Origin: Qipengyuania algicida
Lineage (GTDB): Bacteria; Pseudomonadota; Alphaproteobacteria; Sphingomonadales; Sphingomonadaceae
Assembly (NCBI RefSeq): GCF_009828025.1
Contig: NZ_WTYA01000008.1
Location: 62,001-126,000, forward strand
DNA length: 64,000 bases
Direction of reading: 5' to 3'
Position numbers and translations under genes: made by a program. Numbering within the stretch: the stretch's first letter is position 1; each line of letters starts with the position of its first letter. Under the pieces are notes generated by a model that saw only the letters and a list, made by a program, of their open reading frames with translations, was not told where the DNA came from and searched no databases. Shown here piece after piece: positions 47,749 through 56,791 of the stretch.

Positions 47749-48423
47749 CTATTCGCGCGCCGAAGCAAACCAGATCACGTGACGCGGCCCTTTGCCATTG
47801 CTGCGTGATGCAACTATGCTTTCCTCGACCGAGAATCCGGCCTTGAACAATCGCCGGGTGAACGCCGGGTCGGGGGCTGCAGACCAGATTGCAAGCGTTC
47901 CTTCGGGGGTAAGCGCACGTCTCGCCGCTCTCAATCCGGTGGGCGTATAAAGCGCATCGTTCTCGGCGCGGACCAATCCGTCGGGACCGTTGTCGACATC
48001 GAGCAGGATCGCGTCATAGTCGCCGCGCGCGCCAGCGATGGCGGAGGCGACATCGCCCATCACCAGCTCGACCCGCGGATCGTCGAGACAGCCCGCGGCA
48101 AGTTCCGCCATTGGCCCACGCGCCCATTCGATGATCTCGGGCACCAGCTCGACTACGGTAATTCGCGCGTCGGCGGGAAGCGCGCGCAAGGCGGCGCGCA
48201 GGGTGAAGCCCATGCCATAGCCGCCGATCAGCAAATGCGGCCGCTTCACGCCGGTCAATCGCGCGATGGCCATCGTGGCCAAGGCCTCTTCGGACCCCCA
48301 TTTGCGCGTCGACATCAGCTCGTTGTAGCCGAGCACGATCATGAAATCGCGATCGTGGCGGTAAAGCTCGAGCACTTCTCCGCCAGGCACTTGCGCCCGG
48401 CCCAGCAATTCGCGCGCGATCAC
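47749..48423 (-). CDS. Spermidine-synthase-like SAM-dependent methyltransferase
   Basis: A 224-aa Rossmann-fold protein of the spermine/spermidine synthase superfamily: [19 protein letters not shown] (SAM or decarboxy-SAM loop), [15 protein letters not shown] and MGDVASA, then [10 protein letters not shown]. It lacks the full N-terminal polyamine-synthase domain, so aminopropyl transfer is doubtful. The GTG start overlaps the thrS stop by four bases (GTGA); longer in-frame starts lie entirely inside thrS and are rejected. Confidence 0.8.
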   Translation of the reverse strand: MIARELLGRAQVPGGEVLELYRHDRDFMIVLGYNELMSTRKWGSEEALATMAIARLTGVKRPHLLIGGYGMGFTLRAALRALPADARITVVELVPEIIEWARGPMAELAAGCLDDPRVELVMGDVASAIAGARGDYDAILLDVDNGPDGLVRAENDALYTPTGLRAARRALTPEGTLAIWSAAPDPAFTRRLFKAGFSVEESIVASRSNGKGPRHVIWFASARE

Positions 48424-50420
48424 GCCGTGAGATCGGGCGGAGTCGCCTCGGCCTTCAACATCGCAATCGCCTCGTCGAGTGTCATCACGCGCTGATCCTT
48501 CTCGCCCAGCGTGCGCAACGCCACAGTGCCTTCCTCGGCCTCGCGCTTGCCGACCACAAGCAGCTGCGGAACCTTGGCCAGCGAGTGCTCGCGGACCTTG
48601 TAGTTGATCTTTTCGTTGCGCAGATCGCTCTCGGCGCGCAGGCCCGCCGCTTCCAGCTTGGCCAGCACCTCCTTGGCATAGTCGTCGGCGTCGGAGACGA
48701 TCGTCGCTACCACCGCCTGCACCGGGGCGAGCCACATCGGCAGGCGACCGGCATAGTGCTCGATCAGAATGCCAATGAAGCGCTCATAAGATCCGAAGAT
48801 CGCGCGGTGGAGCATCACCGGGCGATGCTTGTCGCCATCCTCGCCGACATAGCTCGCATCGAGCCTTTCGGGCAGCACGCGGTCCGACTGGATGGTGCCC
48901 ACCTGCCAGGTTCGCCCGATCGCATCGGTCAGATGCCATTCGAGCTTGGGCGCGTAGAAGGCGCCTTCGCCGGGCAGTTCTTCCCAACCGTATTCGGCAT
49001 TGGCCATGCCCGCTTCGGCAACCGCATCGCGCAATTCCTGCTCCGACTTGTCCCACAGCTCCTCGCTGCCGAACCGCATCTCGGGCCGCAGCGCCAGCTT
49101 GATGTCATAGCTGAAGCCGAAATCCTTGTAGACGCTGTCGGCCAGCTCACAGAATTTCTGGACCTCGCCGACCACCTGATCCTCGGTACAGAAGATATGC
49201 GCATCGTCCTGGGTGAACTGGCGCACGCGCATCAGTCCGTGGAGCGCGCCATGCGGTTCGTTGCGGTGGCAGCAGCCCATTTCGCCCAGCCGGATCGGCA
49301 GGTCGCGATAGCTTGTGATGCCCTGTTTGAAGACGAGAACGTGCGCCGGGCAGTTCATCGGCTTCAGCGCCATCCACTCGGCTTCGTCAGAGACCAGCGC
49401 GCCCTCGTCCTCGGTATTGGGCACCTCGTCGGGGATGACGAACATGTTTTCGCGATACTTGCCCCAGTGGCCCGACTGTTCCCACTGGCGGGCATCCATC
49501 ACTTGCGGGGTCTTGATCTCGCGATAGCCGCCGCCGTCCATCTTGCGGCGCATATACGCTTCCAGCTCGCGCCAGATGCGATAGCCTTTGGGGTGCCAGA
49601 AGACGCTGCCATGCGCTTCTTCCTGCAGGTGGAACAGGTCCATCTCGCGCCCCAGCTTGCGGTGGTCGCGCTTGGCGGCCTCTTCCAGCCGGTTGAGATG
49701 CGCGTCGAGCTGCTTCTTGTTGAGCCAGCCGGTGCCATAAATGCGCGTAAGCTGCGCATTCTTCTGGTCGCCGCGCCAGTACGCGCCCGCCACCCGCATC
49801 AACTTGAACGCCTGCGGGTCGAGCTTGCCGGTGCTGGGCAGATGGGGGCCGCGGCACATGTCGAGCCAGTCCTCGCCGCTCCAATACACCGTCAGGTCCT
49901 CGCCCTCTGGCAATTCGGCGGCCCATTCGGCCTTGAAGCTTTCGCCCTCCTCCTTCCAGCGCGCGATCAGATCCTCACGACTCCACACCTCTCGGCGCAG
50001 CGGCTTGTCGGCCTTTATGATCCGCCGCATCTCCTCTTCGATTGCGGGCAGGTCATCCATGCTGAACGGCTCGCGACCCTCGGGCGCCATCACGTCATAA
50101 TAGAACCCGTCGTCGGTCGCCGGGCCGAAGGTAATCTGCGTGCCGGGCCACAACGCCTGCACCGCCTCTGCCAGCACATGGGCATAGTCGTGGCGCGCCA
50201 ATTCGAGCGCATCGGCCTCGTCCCGCGAAGTGACCAGCGCCAGCTGCGCATCACCCTCGAACGGGCGGGTCAGGTCGCGCAGCTCACCATCCACACGCGC
50301 GGCCAGCGCTGCCTTGGCAAGGCCGGGGCCGATCGCCGCGGCGACATCCGCCGGGGTCGATCCCGCGGGCATTTCGCGCACCGATCCATCGGGGAGGCTG
50401 ATCTTGAGAAGTTCCGTCAT
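48420..50420 (-). CDS. thrS: Threonyl-tRNA synthetase
   Basis: A 666-aa class-II synthetase with all domains: N-terminal TGS (residues 1-60), editing domain with His77/His81 (HDYAHVL) and CRGPH, the catalytic core with zinc ligand in MNCPAHV, and the C-terminal anticodon-binding domain. The ATG at 50420 begins the TGS domain; upstream in-frame starts are rejected. A Thr-rich leader ORF and hairpins occupy the preceding 210 bp, suggesting control by threonyl-tRNA charging. A methyltransferase gene is translationally coupled downstream. Confidence 0.97.
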   Translation of the reverse strand: MTELLKISLPDGSVREMPAGSTPADVAAAIGPGLAKAALAARVDGELRDLTRPFEGDAQLALVTSRDEADALELARHDYAHVLAEAVQALWPGTQITFGPATDDGFYYDVMAPEGREPFSMDDLPAIEEEMRRIIKADKPLRREVWSREDLIARWKEEGESFKAEWAAELPEGEDLTVYWSGEDWLDMCRGPHLPSTGKLDPQAFKLMRVAGAYWRGDQKNAQLTRIYGTGWLNKKQLDAHLNRLEEAAKRDHRKLGREMDLFHLQEEAHGSVFWHPKGYRIWRELEAYMRRKMDGGGYREIKTPQVMDARQWEQSGHWGKYRENMFVIPDEVPNTEDEGALVSDEAEWMALKPMNCPAHVLVFKQGITSYRDLPIRLGEMGCCHRNEPHGALHGLMRVRQFTQDDAHIFCTEDQVVGEVQKFCELADSVYKDFGFSYDIKLALRPEMRFGSEELWDKSEQELRDAVAEAGMANAEYGWEELPGEGAFYAPKLEWHLTDAIGRTWQVGTIQSDRVLPERLDASYVGEDGDKHRPVMLHRAIFGSYERFIGILIEHYAGRLPMWLAPVQAVVATIVSDADDYAKEVLAKLEAAGLRAESDLRNEKINYKVREHSLAKVPQLLVVGKREAEEGTVALRTLGEKDQRVMTLDEAIAMLKAEATPPDLTA

Positions 50421-50640
50421 CGTTTCCACGCTTGTCCTTGTCGCGGTGGCGCCATGGCACAAGCGGGCGCGCGCCGGAAGTGGGGCGTTGCGAATTGGGT
50501 GAACCGGTTTTCGGGAAGCCAACGCCGCGCCGCCCGAAACCGGGCGACGGAGCCTCGCGTCAGAGCGCGAGCGACCGCCCCCGGGCGAACCGGGTGGTGG
50601 TAGTCAGCGAAATGGCAAATGGTCGAGCCATGGTGAGGAG
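50421..50640 (-). promoter_or_regulatory. Candidate threonine attenuator of thrS
   Basis: Between the leader peptide and thrS are competing secondary structures. Hairpin a, CTCGCG-N6-CGCGAG (50554-50571), encloses the leader stop codon. Hairpin b, CGCCCG-N4-CGGGCG (50531-50546), is terminator-like. The b segment can alternatively pair with CCCGAAAACCGG (reverse complement of 50504-50515) or with a CCGGGGGCG run inside the leader ORF. No T-run follows b, so the mechanism could be Rho-dependent or translational. Confidence 0.5.
50560..50631 (-). CDS. Putative thrS leader peptide with four consecutive Thr codons
   Basis: A 23-codon ORF, read from ATG at 50631 to TGA at 50560-50562. It encodes MARPFAISL, then Thr-Thr-Thr-Thr (ACT ACC ACC ACC, 50593-50604), then an Arg-rich end. 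A run of regulatory codons matching the downstream synthetase is the signature of ribosome-mediated attenuation. No Shine-Dalgarno is evident, but a promoter-like pair places the transcript start at or next to the ATG. Confidence 0.55.
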   Translation of the reverse strand: MARPFAISLTTTTRFARGRSLAL

Positions 50641-50666
50641 ATAGCCCTGCAACAGTGTCCGTTCAA
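50638..50666 (-). promoter_or_regulatory. Predicted sigma-70-like promoter of the thrS leader
   Basis: Minus-strand TTGAAC (50661-50666) and TATCTC (50638-50643) are separated by exactly 17 bp. The -10 element matches only its first three consensus bases. Initiation 6-8 nt downstream would fall on the leader ATG. Confidence 0.35.
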
Positions 50667-50711
50667 GTCAGTCCGATATGACAAGCACTCGCGCCTATAT
50701 GGAAAGCTTAG

Positions 50712-50745
50712 TTGACATTACCTCCATCGTGTGACAAATACACTT
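50712..50745 (+). promoter_or_regulatory. Promoter region of the membrane/XRE operon
   Basis: A consensus TTGACA (50712-50717) is followed by CAAATA at 17-bp spacing. The dyad GTGT-N7-ACAC (50731-50745 region) overlaps the -10, a plausible operator for the XRE protein encoded in the operon. Confidence 0.45.
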
Positions 50746-50769
50746 TACATAAAGGAAAGGACACCTCTC

Positions 50770-50955
50770 ATGCGCAAGCTTATTCCCGCACTCCTGCTCG
50801 CCGCCGCCATGATCGGCATCGCCGTGCTGGCCGTGTTCGACATCATCCCCGAAAAATACGCCCAGTTCGCGCCGCTCGCCCTGATCGCGCTGTTCCCCGG
50901 CGTATGGATGGGGCGCAACCGCACTTGCTGCGCGAGCAAGCGGACCGAGGCATGA
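50770..50955 (+). CDS. Small membrane protein, first gene of an XRE operon
   Basis: A 61-aa protein with two hydrophobic segments (LIPALLLAAAMIGIAVLAVF and FAPLALIALFPGVWMG) and a Cys-Cys, basic C-terminus. AAAGGA-like sequence lies upstream. Its stop overlaps the next gene start by four bases (ATGA). Function unknown. Confidence 0.65.
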   Translation: MRKLIPALLLAAAMIGIAVLAVFDIIPEKYAQFAPLALIALFPGVWMGRNRTCCASKRTEA

Positions 50956-51542
50956 CGTCCACCGCCAACTCCGCAGCGCGCAAATGGATCGTGCTGTTCG
51001 TGATTGCTGCGGCGGTTATCAGCGTGCTCAAGCTGACCGGGGCCATCGATTCTACCACCGGCTTCATCCTGCTGGCGGTTGCGATGCTACTGCTGATACC
51101 GTTTCAGCGTGCACTGGCGCGCAGCCGCTCAAGCGGAGCGAATCAGGCTTCTGTCCGATATACCAGGCGCATCGTGATCAGTTCGCTGCTCTATGTGCTG
51201 GGTCTGGGCATCGCCATCACGCTCGACCGGCGCATGGAGCTGACCGGTGCGATGGCTCTTGTCATTGCGCTGTTGCCGGTGCTGCCGATCTTCGGGATGA
51301 TCTGGGCGATGGCGCGCTATATCATAGAGGAAAAGGACGAATTCCTGCGTCATCGGGCGATCATGGCTGCGCTCATCGGGCTTGCCGCCGTGCTGGGGAT
51401 TGCGTCCTTCTGGGGCTTTCTCGAGCAGTTCCGGCTGGTGCCGCACGCCTATGGCTGGTGGGCGTTGCCGATCTGGGCCATCGCAATGGGGCTGGCGCAA
51501 GGAATCCTGGGCTGGCGCGATCGGCGGGAGGCGGGCGAATGA
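50952..51542 (+). CDS. Polytopic membrane protein, second gene of an XRE operon
   Basis: A 196-aa protein with about six hydrophobic segments and a short central cytoplasmic loop (ARYIIEEKDEFLRHR). No enzymatic motif is recognised. It is coupled at both ends by ATGA overlaps, to the small membrane protein upstream and to the XRE regulator downstream. Such membrane-protein plus XRE pairs recur in bacteria, but a function for this one is not known to me. Confidence 0.75.
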   Translation: MTSTANSAARKWIVLFVIAAAVISVLKLTGAIDSTTGFILLAVAMLLLIPFQRALARSRSSGANQASVRYTRRIVISSLLYVLGLGIAITLDRRMELTGAMALVIALLPVLPIFGMIWAMARYIIEEKDEFLRHRAIMAALIGLAAVLGIASFWGFLEQFRLVPHAYGWWALPIWAIAMGLAQGILGWRDRREAGE

Positions 51543-51736
51543 ACAACCGCCTCAAAGTGCTCAGGGCCGAGCGCGACTGGAGTCAGCAGGATCTCGCCGA
51601 CCGGCTCGGCGTCAGCCGCCAGAGCGTCAACGCGATCGAGAAGGGGCGCTACGACCCATCTCTCCCGCTTGCGTTTCGTATTGCAGCAATTTTCGAAAAG
51701 CCGATCGAAGATATCTTCGAACCCGGCCTGGAGTAA
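51539..51736 (+). CDS. XRE-family (Cro/CI-type) transcriptional regulator
   Basis: A 65-aa single-domain helix-turn-helix protein: VLRAERDWSQQDLADRLGV then SRQSVNAIEKGRYDPSLPLA, ending PIEDIFEPG. This is the compact YgzD-like group usually linked to a membrane protein gene. It overlaps the upstream gene by four bases. Autoregulation through the palindrome at the operon promoter is likely but inferred. Confidence 0.85.
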   Translation: MNNRLKVLRAERDWSQQDLADRLGVSRQSVNAIEKGRYDPSLPLAFRIAAIFEKPIEDIFEPGLE

Positions 51737-51827
51737 ACACAGCCCGCATCACTGCCGCCTAACATCTTGACTTCCCTAAAGCATGTGCAATCATCGCTGC
51801 GGGGAAAATAGAACAGGGGCACAATCG

Positions 51828-52913
51828 ATGCACGGGGTCGGTTCTGAAGGCGAAAGCGCCTTCACATTCGAAGGCACTTGGCGTGAGTACGCGCCAATCG
51901 CCTTCACCAATCTACTGCTCACTATCGTCACACTCGGTATCTATCGCTTCTGGGCAACGGCACGGACACGCCGTTACCTGTGGTCGCGTAGCCGGTTTGT
52001 GGACGAGAATCTGGAATGGACCGGGACGGGCAAGGAACTGTTTTTCGGGTTTCTGCTGGTAGTCCTTTTGGTAATCGCGCCCTTTTTCATCCTCTCGCAG
52101 GTCGCCCAAGCACTACTCATTCGCGGACAAAGTGTGCTTGGCGGCATAGTGTCGGCGATGGCGGTTCTGGCAATCTACTATCTCGGCGGCGTCGCACGCT
52201 TTCGCGCCATCCGATATCGCCTGTCACGCACGCGCTGGCGCGGCATTCGCGGCGGTACCGACAACCAAGGTTTCGCATACGGCCTTAGCTATATGTGGAA
52301 GACGTTCGTCGGCACCATCGTTTTTGGGCTGATGATACCTTGGTCGATGACCAGATTGTGGAACGAGCGCTGGCGTGCGATGAGCTTTGGACCTTTCCCG
52401 TTCGAAGCAGATGCCGCGTGGCAACCCGTCTTCAAGCGCTTCCTGCTGTTTTATCTTGCCCCGCTGCTCGGGTTCATCGGCATGGCAGTAGTATTGGCTA
52501 CCGGCGCTCTCGCCGGATACGGGATGGGGGGCGATGCTGGCGCCAAGGTCGGCATGGGACTCACCATCGTCGCATTGGTGCTATTTTTCTACCTCGGGCT
52601 GGGGCTGATCGCGGTGGCGTTCTACGCGAAATTCTACCGCGAAGCGGTCGGTTCAACACGCTGGCGCGAGCTGCAGTTCTCGTTCGAAGCATCGACCGGT
52701 GATTGGGTGAAACTGCTGCTGGGCGACATCGCGCTGGTGATCCTGACCCTTGGTATTGGGATCATTTTTCTGTCCTATCGCCACTGGAAGTTCTTCATGG
52801 TTCACATGGAAGCATCCGGAGAGATCCTGCTCGACGAGTTGACGCAATCGACGACCCGTACCGCTACACACGGGGAAGGCTTGCTCGACGCTTTCGATAT
52901 CGGCGCGATCTAA
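51828..52913 (+). CDS. DUF898 (YjgN-like) membrane protein
   Basis: A 361-aa protein with about eight membrane segments. The family pattern is clear: FTFEGTWREYAPIAFTNLLL, TLGIYRFWATARTRRYLWS and a later repeat ILTLGIGIIFLSYRHWKFF. The function of YjgN proteins is unknown. I use the ATG at 51828 (AGGGG upstream). The next gene, an M48 protease, starts 2 bp after its stop, implying coupled expression. Confidence 0.85.
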   Translation: MHGVGSEGESAFTFEGTWREYAPIAFTNLLLTIVTLGIYRFWATARTRRYLWSRSRFVDENLEWTGTGKELFFGFLLVVLLVIAPFFILSQVAQALLIRGQSVLGGIVSAMAVLAIYYLGGVARFRAIRYRLSRTRWRGIRGGTDNQGFAYGLSYMWKTFVGTIVFGLMIPWSMTRLWNERWRAMSFGPFPFEADAAWQPVFKRFLLFYLAPLLGFIGMAVVLATGALAGYGMGGDAGAKVGMGLTIVALVLFFYLGLGLIAVAFYAKFYREAVGSTRWRELQFSFEASTGDWVKLLLGDIALVILTLGIGIIFLSYRHWKFFMVHMEASGEILLDELTQSTTRTATHGEGLLDAFDIGAI

Positions 52914-52915
52914 CG

Positions 52916-53998
52916 ATGAGCGATCCCAATGATGCGGTAAGCGCCGTCTGGTACGACGGGGTGAACGCCTTGCGTCACCAAGGCGAAGTGCATTGGGATC
53001 GCCCTGCCGTCCTGCAGCTGGTCGAGAGCAACGGCGAGCTGTTGGAATGCCCCCTGGATGATCTGCGGTTTGCCGAAGTCATCGGCAATCGACGAATCTA
53101 CAGCCGTTCCAGCATACCCGATTTTCGGCTGAGATTGCCGCGCGAACTCCCAGAAGATCTTGCCCGGCTCCTGCCTGCCGCCAGTGTCTACGGTAAGTGG
53201 ATTGATCGGTTTGGGCTTTGGCGGGCAGCGGCCGTGCTGGCGGTTTTCAGCGCCGCCTGCGCCGCCTTGTTCATGACCGCGCCGCAGTGGCTCGGCCCAA
53301 TGATACCATGGAGCTGGGAACAGCGGCTCGGCGATGCGATGGTTGGAAATTTCGGCAATCGGCTCTGTTCAACTCCACAAAGCGACCGGGCCTTGGCGAA
53401 ACTGCTGGGAGAGATTGATCCCGGAGACCGCAGGATCCGGGTCGGCATCGCGAATATCGGGATAGTCAATGCCGTGACCTTACCGGGCGGACATATCCTG
53501 TTGTTCAATGGGATTATCCAGCAAGCCAAGAGTCCTGACGAGCTTGCAGGCGTGCTGGCGCATGAGGTGGGCCATGTACAGGAACGTCACGTCATGACCG
53601 CGCTATTGCGTCAGTTCGGCCTGTCGATCCTATTGTCGGGAGCCAACACGAATGTCGGCAACACTGCATTCGGTGTCGCTTCGATGAGTTATTCGCGCGC
53701 CGCAGAACGGCAAGCCGATGCCGATGCGCGCGCATCGCTGGCACGGGCAGATATCTCACCGATGGGGGCTGCGAATTTCTTTGCACGGATGGCGAATAAG
53801 ACCGGCGATGACGGAGATGATGCCTCAATTGCAAGCTGGCTCGCATCTCACCCATCCTCGGTTGAAAGGGAAAAGGAATTTCGCAGCAGCGCCGTGTCGG
53901 GCAAAAAGTATCATCCCGCACTGACGCCCCAGGAATTCGCCGCACTGAAGTCTGCCTGCAAGAACGACAAAGACGTCCAGGGTTTCGATTTCTTCTGA
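52916..53998 (+). CDS. M48-family metalloprotease, membrane-anchored
   Basis: A 360-aa protein with an N-terminal domain (about 90 residues), one membrane helix (102-122) and a zinc protease domain with HEVGH at residues 216-220 and the third ligand in SRAAERQADADA. This resembles BepA/Oma1-like quality-control proteases acting at the periplasmic face. It is directly coupled to the DUF898 gene, which may be its partner or substrate. Confidence 0.88.
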   Translation: MSDPNDAVSAVWYDGVNALRHQGEVHWDRPAVLQLVESNGELLECPLDDLRFAEVIGNRRIYSRSSIPDFRLRLPRELPEDLARLLPAASVYGKWIDRFGLWRAAAVLAVFSAACAALFMTAPQWLGPMIPWSWEQRLGDAMVGNFGNRLCSTPQSDRALAKLLGEIDPGDRRIRVGIANIGIVNAVTLPGGHILLFNGIIQQAKSPDELAGVLAHEVGHVQERHVMTALLRQFGLSILLSGANTNVGNTAFGVASMSYSRAAERQADADARASLARADISPMGAANFFARMANKTGDDGDDASIASWLASHPSSVEREKEFRSSAVSGKKYHPALTPQEFAALKSACKNDKDVQGFDFF

Positions 53999-54037
53999 CC
54001 GCTTGCAATCGCGCTTTGGGATCATGACTTTAAGGTT

Positions 54038-54778
54038 ATGACCCGGAATGTTCTGTCTCATTCGCTATCCGACGGGCGCAGCATCGCCTTTCGCCATTTG
54101 CCCGGCGCTGGACCGACCCTCGTTTTTCTGCCCGGCTACATGTCCGACATGAGCGGGTCCAAGGCGACGGCGCTGTTCGACTGGGCCGGCGAGCACGGCC
54201 GTGCCTGCCTGCTGTTCGATTATTCGGGTTGTGGCGCGAGTCCCGGTGATTTCGCCGATGGCACATTGTCGCGCTGGCGCGACGAAGCCGTTTCGCTGAT
54301 TGAGGCGGAGGTCGAGGGGCCAATCGTGCTGATCGGTTCTTCGATGGGCGGCTGGCTGATGCTGCTTATCGGCGAAGCCCTGGGCGAGCGGCTGGCGGGC
54401 ATGGTCGGCATAGCCGCAGCGCCAGATTTCACCCAATGGGGCCGCAGTGAAGAGGAAAAGGCGCAGTTTGACGCTGGCGAGACGATCTATGATCCCAACC
54501 CCTACGGTGCCGAGCCGACCCCGATGCATGCGGGCTTCTATCGCGATGGGCAAAGTCTTCTGTGTCTCGACAGGGATGTCCGAATCACCTGCCCGGTCCA
54601 CCTGCTGCATGGCCAGCAGGATCCCGACGTACCATGGGAGATCAGCCTCAGGCTGGCAGAGGCGCTGTGTTCGGACGCGGTACAGGTGACGCTGGTCAAG
54701 GACGGCGATCACCGCCTTTCGCGGCCGCAGGATATCGAACTGCTGCTGCGCATCGTTTCCTCACTTACCAAGGCCTGA
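54038..54778 (+). CDS. Alpha/beta hydrolase
   Basis: A 246-aa serine hydrolase. Nucleophile Ser102 lies in IGSSMGGW, the acid in HGQQDPDVP and the His in GDHRLS. No signal peptide; cytoplasmic. The short lid and LPGYMSDMSGSKA resemble palmitoyl-thioesterase-like hydrolases such as ABHD10. AAGG precedes the ATG. It leads a compact three-gene run with a TPR protein and an LLM oxidoreductase. Confidence 0.85.
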   Translation: MTRNVLSHSLSDGRSIAFRHLPGAGPTLVFLPGYMSDMSGSKATALFDWAGEHGRACLLFDYSGCGASPGDFADGTLSRWRDEAVSLIEAEVEGPIVLIGSSMGGWLMLLIGEALGERLAGMVGIAAAPDFTQWGRSEEEKAQFDAGETIYDPNPYGAEPTPMHAGFYRDGQSLLCLDRDVRITCPVHLLHGQQDPDVPWEISLRLAEALCSDAVQVTLVKDGDHRLSRPQDIELLLRIVSSLTKA

Positions 54779-54781
54779 TTC

Positions 54782-55618
54782 ATGCTCGCTCTAGCTCCCC
54801 TATTGATGATGGCGCAGGTCGGCGTCGATCCGACCGGCGGCGCTATCCCCGGCATCCCGGACGAATTGCGCAATCGCCCGCCACGCGAACAGCGATCGGC
54901 GATCAAGTCGATCGAGAAGGACAAGCCATCTGCGCGGCTCGAACCTTGCCTCAAGCAGGCATCGAACGATCCCAAATCGGCGCTCGAGACTGCCAAGGAC
55001 TGGCGCCGGATCGCGCGCAATTCAGAGCGTGCGCAGGCCGCAGAATGTCAGGGCATGGCGCTGGTCGGGCTGGAGCGTTTCGGCGAGGCGCAGGACGTCT
55101 TCGCTTCCGCCCGTGCCGAAGCGCCCGAGGGCAGCGTCGACCGTGCCCGGCTCGGCGCGATGGCCGCCAATGCCGCGCTGGCCGGTGGTGACGCTAAGGC
55201 CGCACTGGCGCAGGCGGGAACCGCGCTGGCCGATGCCAAGGCTGCGGACGACAACCCGATGGCCGCGGGGATCGAACTCGATCGTGCTCGCGCGCTGGTC
55301 AGCCTGAAGCAGCCCGAACAGGCCGCCGAAGCGCTGGCCAGTGCGCGCACCCTCGATCCCAAGAACGGCGAAGCGTGGCTGCTCTCCGCCACCCTCTCGC
55401 GCCGGATGAACGATCTTGCACAGGCGCAAACCCAGATCGAACAGGCCGCCATCCTGAGCCCTCGCGACCCTTCGGTCGGCCTTGAAGCCGGGGTGATCGC
55501 CGCGCTCGCCGGACGCGACGAGAACGCGCGCAAGAGCTTCCAGTCGGTGATTACCCTTGCCCCCGACAGCGAGCAGGCGAAACAGGCGCAGGGCTATCTG
55601 GACCAGCTCAAGCCATGA
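54782..55618 (+). CDS. Tetratricopeptide-repeat protein
   Basis: A 278-aa protein with a hydrophobic N-terminus that may act as a signal sequence and about four TPR-like helical pairs (for example DRARALVSLKQPEQAAEALA ... LDPKNGEAWLLSA). It is Ala-rich. TPR domains mediate protein contacts; the partner is unknown. It starts 3 bp after the hydrolase and overlaps the LLM gene by four bases (ATGA). Confidence 0.78.
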   Translation: MLALAPLLMMAQVGVDPTGGAIPGIPDELRNRPPREQRSAIKSIEKDKPSARLEPCLKQASNDPKSALETAKDWRRIARNSERAQAAECQGMALVGLERFGEAQDVFASARAEAPEGSVDRARLGAMAANAALAGGDAKAALAQAGTALADAKAADDNPMAAGIELDRARALVSLKQPEQAAEALASARTLDPKNGEAWLLSATLSRRMNDLAQAQTQIEQAAILSPRDPSVGLEAGVIAALAGRDENARKSFQSVITLAPDSEQAKQAQGYLDQLKP

Positions 55619-56595
55619 CCGATTTTTCCGTTCTCGACCTCGTTCCCGTCCGCGAGGGCGCAACGCTCGAACAGGCCTTCGCTGACGCCACAAGCCTCGC
55701 CCAGGCCGCCGAAGGATTGGGGTGCAAGCGGTTCTGGGTGGCCGAACACCATGCGATGCACGGCATCGCCGGCGGCGCGACTTCGGTGGTGCTGGCGCAT
55801 ATCGGTAACGCTACCAGCAAGATCCGGGTCGGGTCGGGCGGGATCATGCTGCCCAACCACACCCCGTTCCAGATTGCCGAGCAGTTCGGGACACTGGCTG
55901 CATTGTTTCCCGGTCGGGTCGATCTGGGGCTGGGCCGTGCGCCCGGAGCAGGGCCGGAGCTGCAACGCGCGCTGCGCAAGGACCTTCACCGCGCGGCGGA
56001 AATGTTCCCGCAGGACGTCGCCGAGCTTCGCGCGCTGCTGACCGGCGAGCCCGAACTTCCGATCCGCGCCACCCCCGGCCATGGCAGCGAGGTCGAGATG
56101 TGGATGCTGGGCTCCAGCCTGTTCGGCGCGCGCCTCGCCGCCCAGCTTGGCCTGCCTTATGCGTTCGCAAGTCACTTCGCGCCCGATCACCTCGATGCAG
56201 CGCTCGAACTCTATCGCCGTGACTTCACGCCTTCGGCGGCGCTGTCCGAACCGCATGTCATGACGGCGATGAACCTGTTCGCCGCCGACAGCGAGGAGGA
56301 GGCCGAGTTTGTCGCCTCTTCCCAATTGCAAGCCTTCGTGAACCTGCGGACGGGAAGACCGGGACGCCTTCCGCCGCCGGTCGAAGGCTATCGCGGCAGC
56401 CTGCCTGCCAATGCGCAGGCGATGCTCGCCCATATCGGTCAGGCTTCGGCCATCGGAACCGCGGAACAGGTCGCAGAAACGGTGCATGCGTTCATAGACC
56501 GGACCGGAGCGGATGAGATCATCTTCGCCGGTCCGACCTTCGATCCCGAAGCGCGGATTCGATCGCTCGGCCTCGCAATGCGCCATCTCGCTTAA
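55615..56595 (+). CDS. LLM-class flavin-dependent oxidoreductase (luciferase-like)
   Basis: A 326-aa TIM-barrel flavin oxidoreductase close to the YhbW/LuxA-like group: KRFWVAEHHAMHGIAG, VGSGGIMLPNHTPFQIAEQF and GRVDLGLGRAPG. It uses FMNH2 or F420-like cofactors; in this lineage FMN is more likely. The substrate is unknown. Translation is coupled to the TPR gene. Confidence 0.87.
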   Translation: MTDFSVLDLVPVREGATLEQAFADATSLAQAAEGLGCKRFWVAEHHAMHGIAGGATSVVLAHIGNATSKIRVGSGGIMLPNHTPFQIAEQFGTLAALFPGRVDLGLGRAPGAGPELQRALRKDLHRAAEMFPQDVAELRALLTGEPELPIRATPGHGSEVEMWMLGSSLFGARLAAQLGLPYAFASHFAPDHLDAALELYRRDFTPSAALSEPHVMTAMNLFAADSEEEAEFVASSQLQAFVNLRTGRPGRLPPPVEGYRGSLPANAQAMLAHIGQASAIGTAEQVAETVHAFIDRTGADEIIFAGPTFDPEARIRSLGLAMRHLA

Positions 56596-56791
56596 AAACG
56601 GGTCTTGTCCCGCAAGTTTCTTACGCATTTCCGAACAAGACATTACAGATATACCGCGTGTCCTTGCTCGCTTGCAGGCGCGCTGTCATGGGCCTAGGGG
56701 CGGCGGGTTGATGGCCCGCCCGCATTGGCGCGGTGCCCATGCAGAATAGCGCGGCCCTGCGGTTTCGCTGGCGCCGCCCCGAGAGGACAGG

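Noticed and set aside
48585-50603. A 672-codon plus-strand frame
   Set aside because: It is antisense to thrS and shows the low-complexity composition of a mirror frame; no domain is recognisable.
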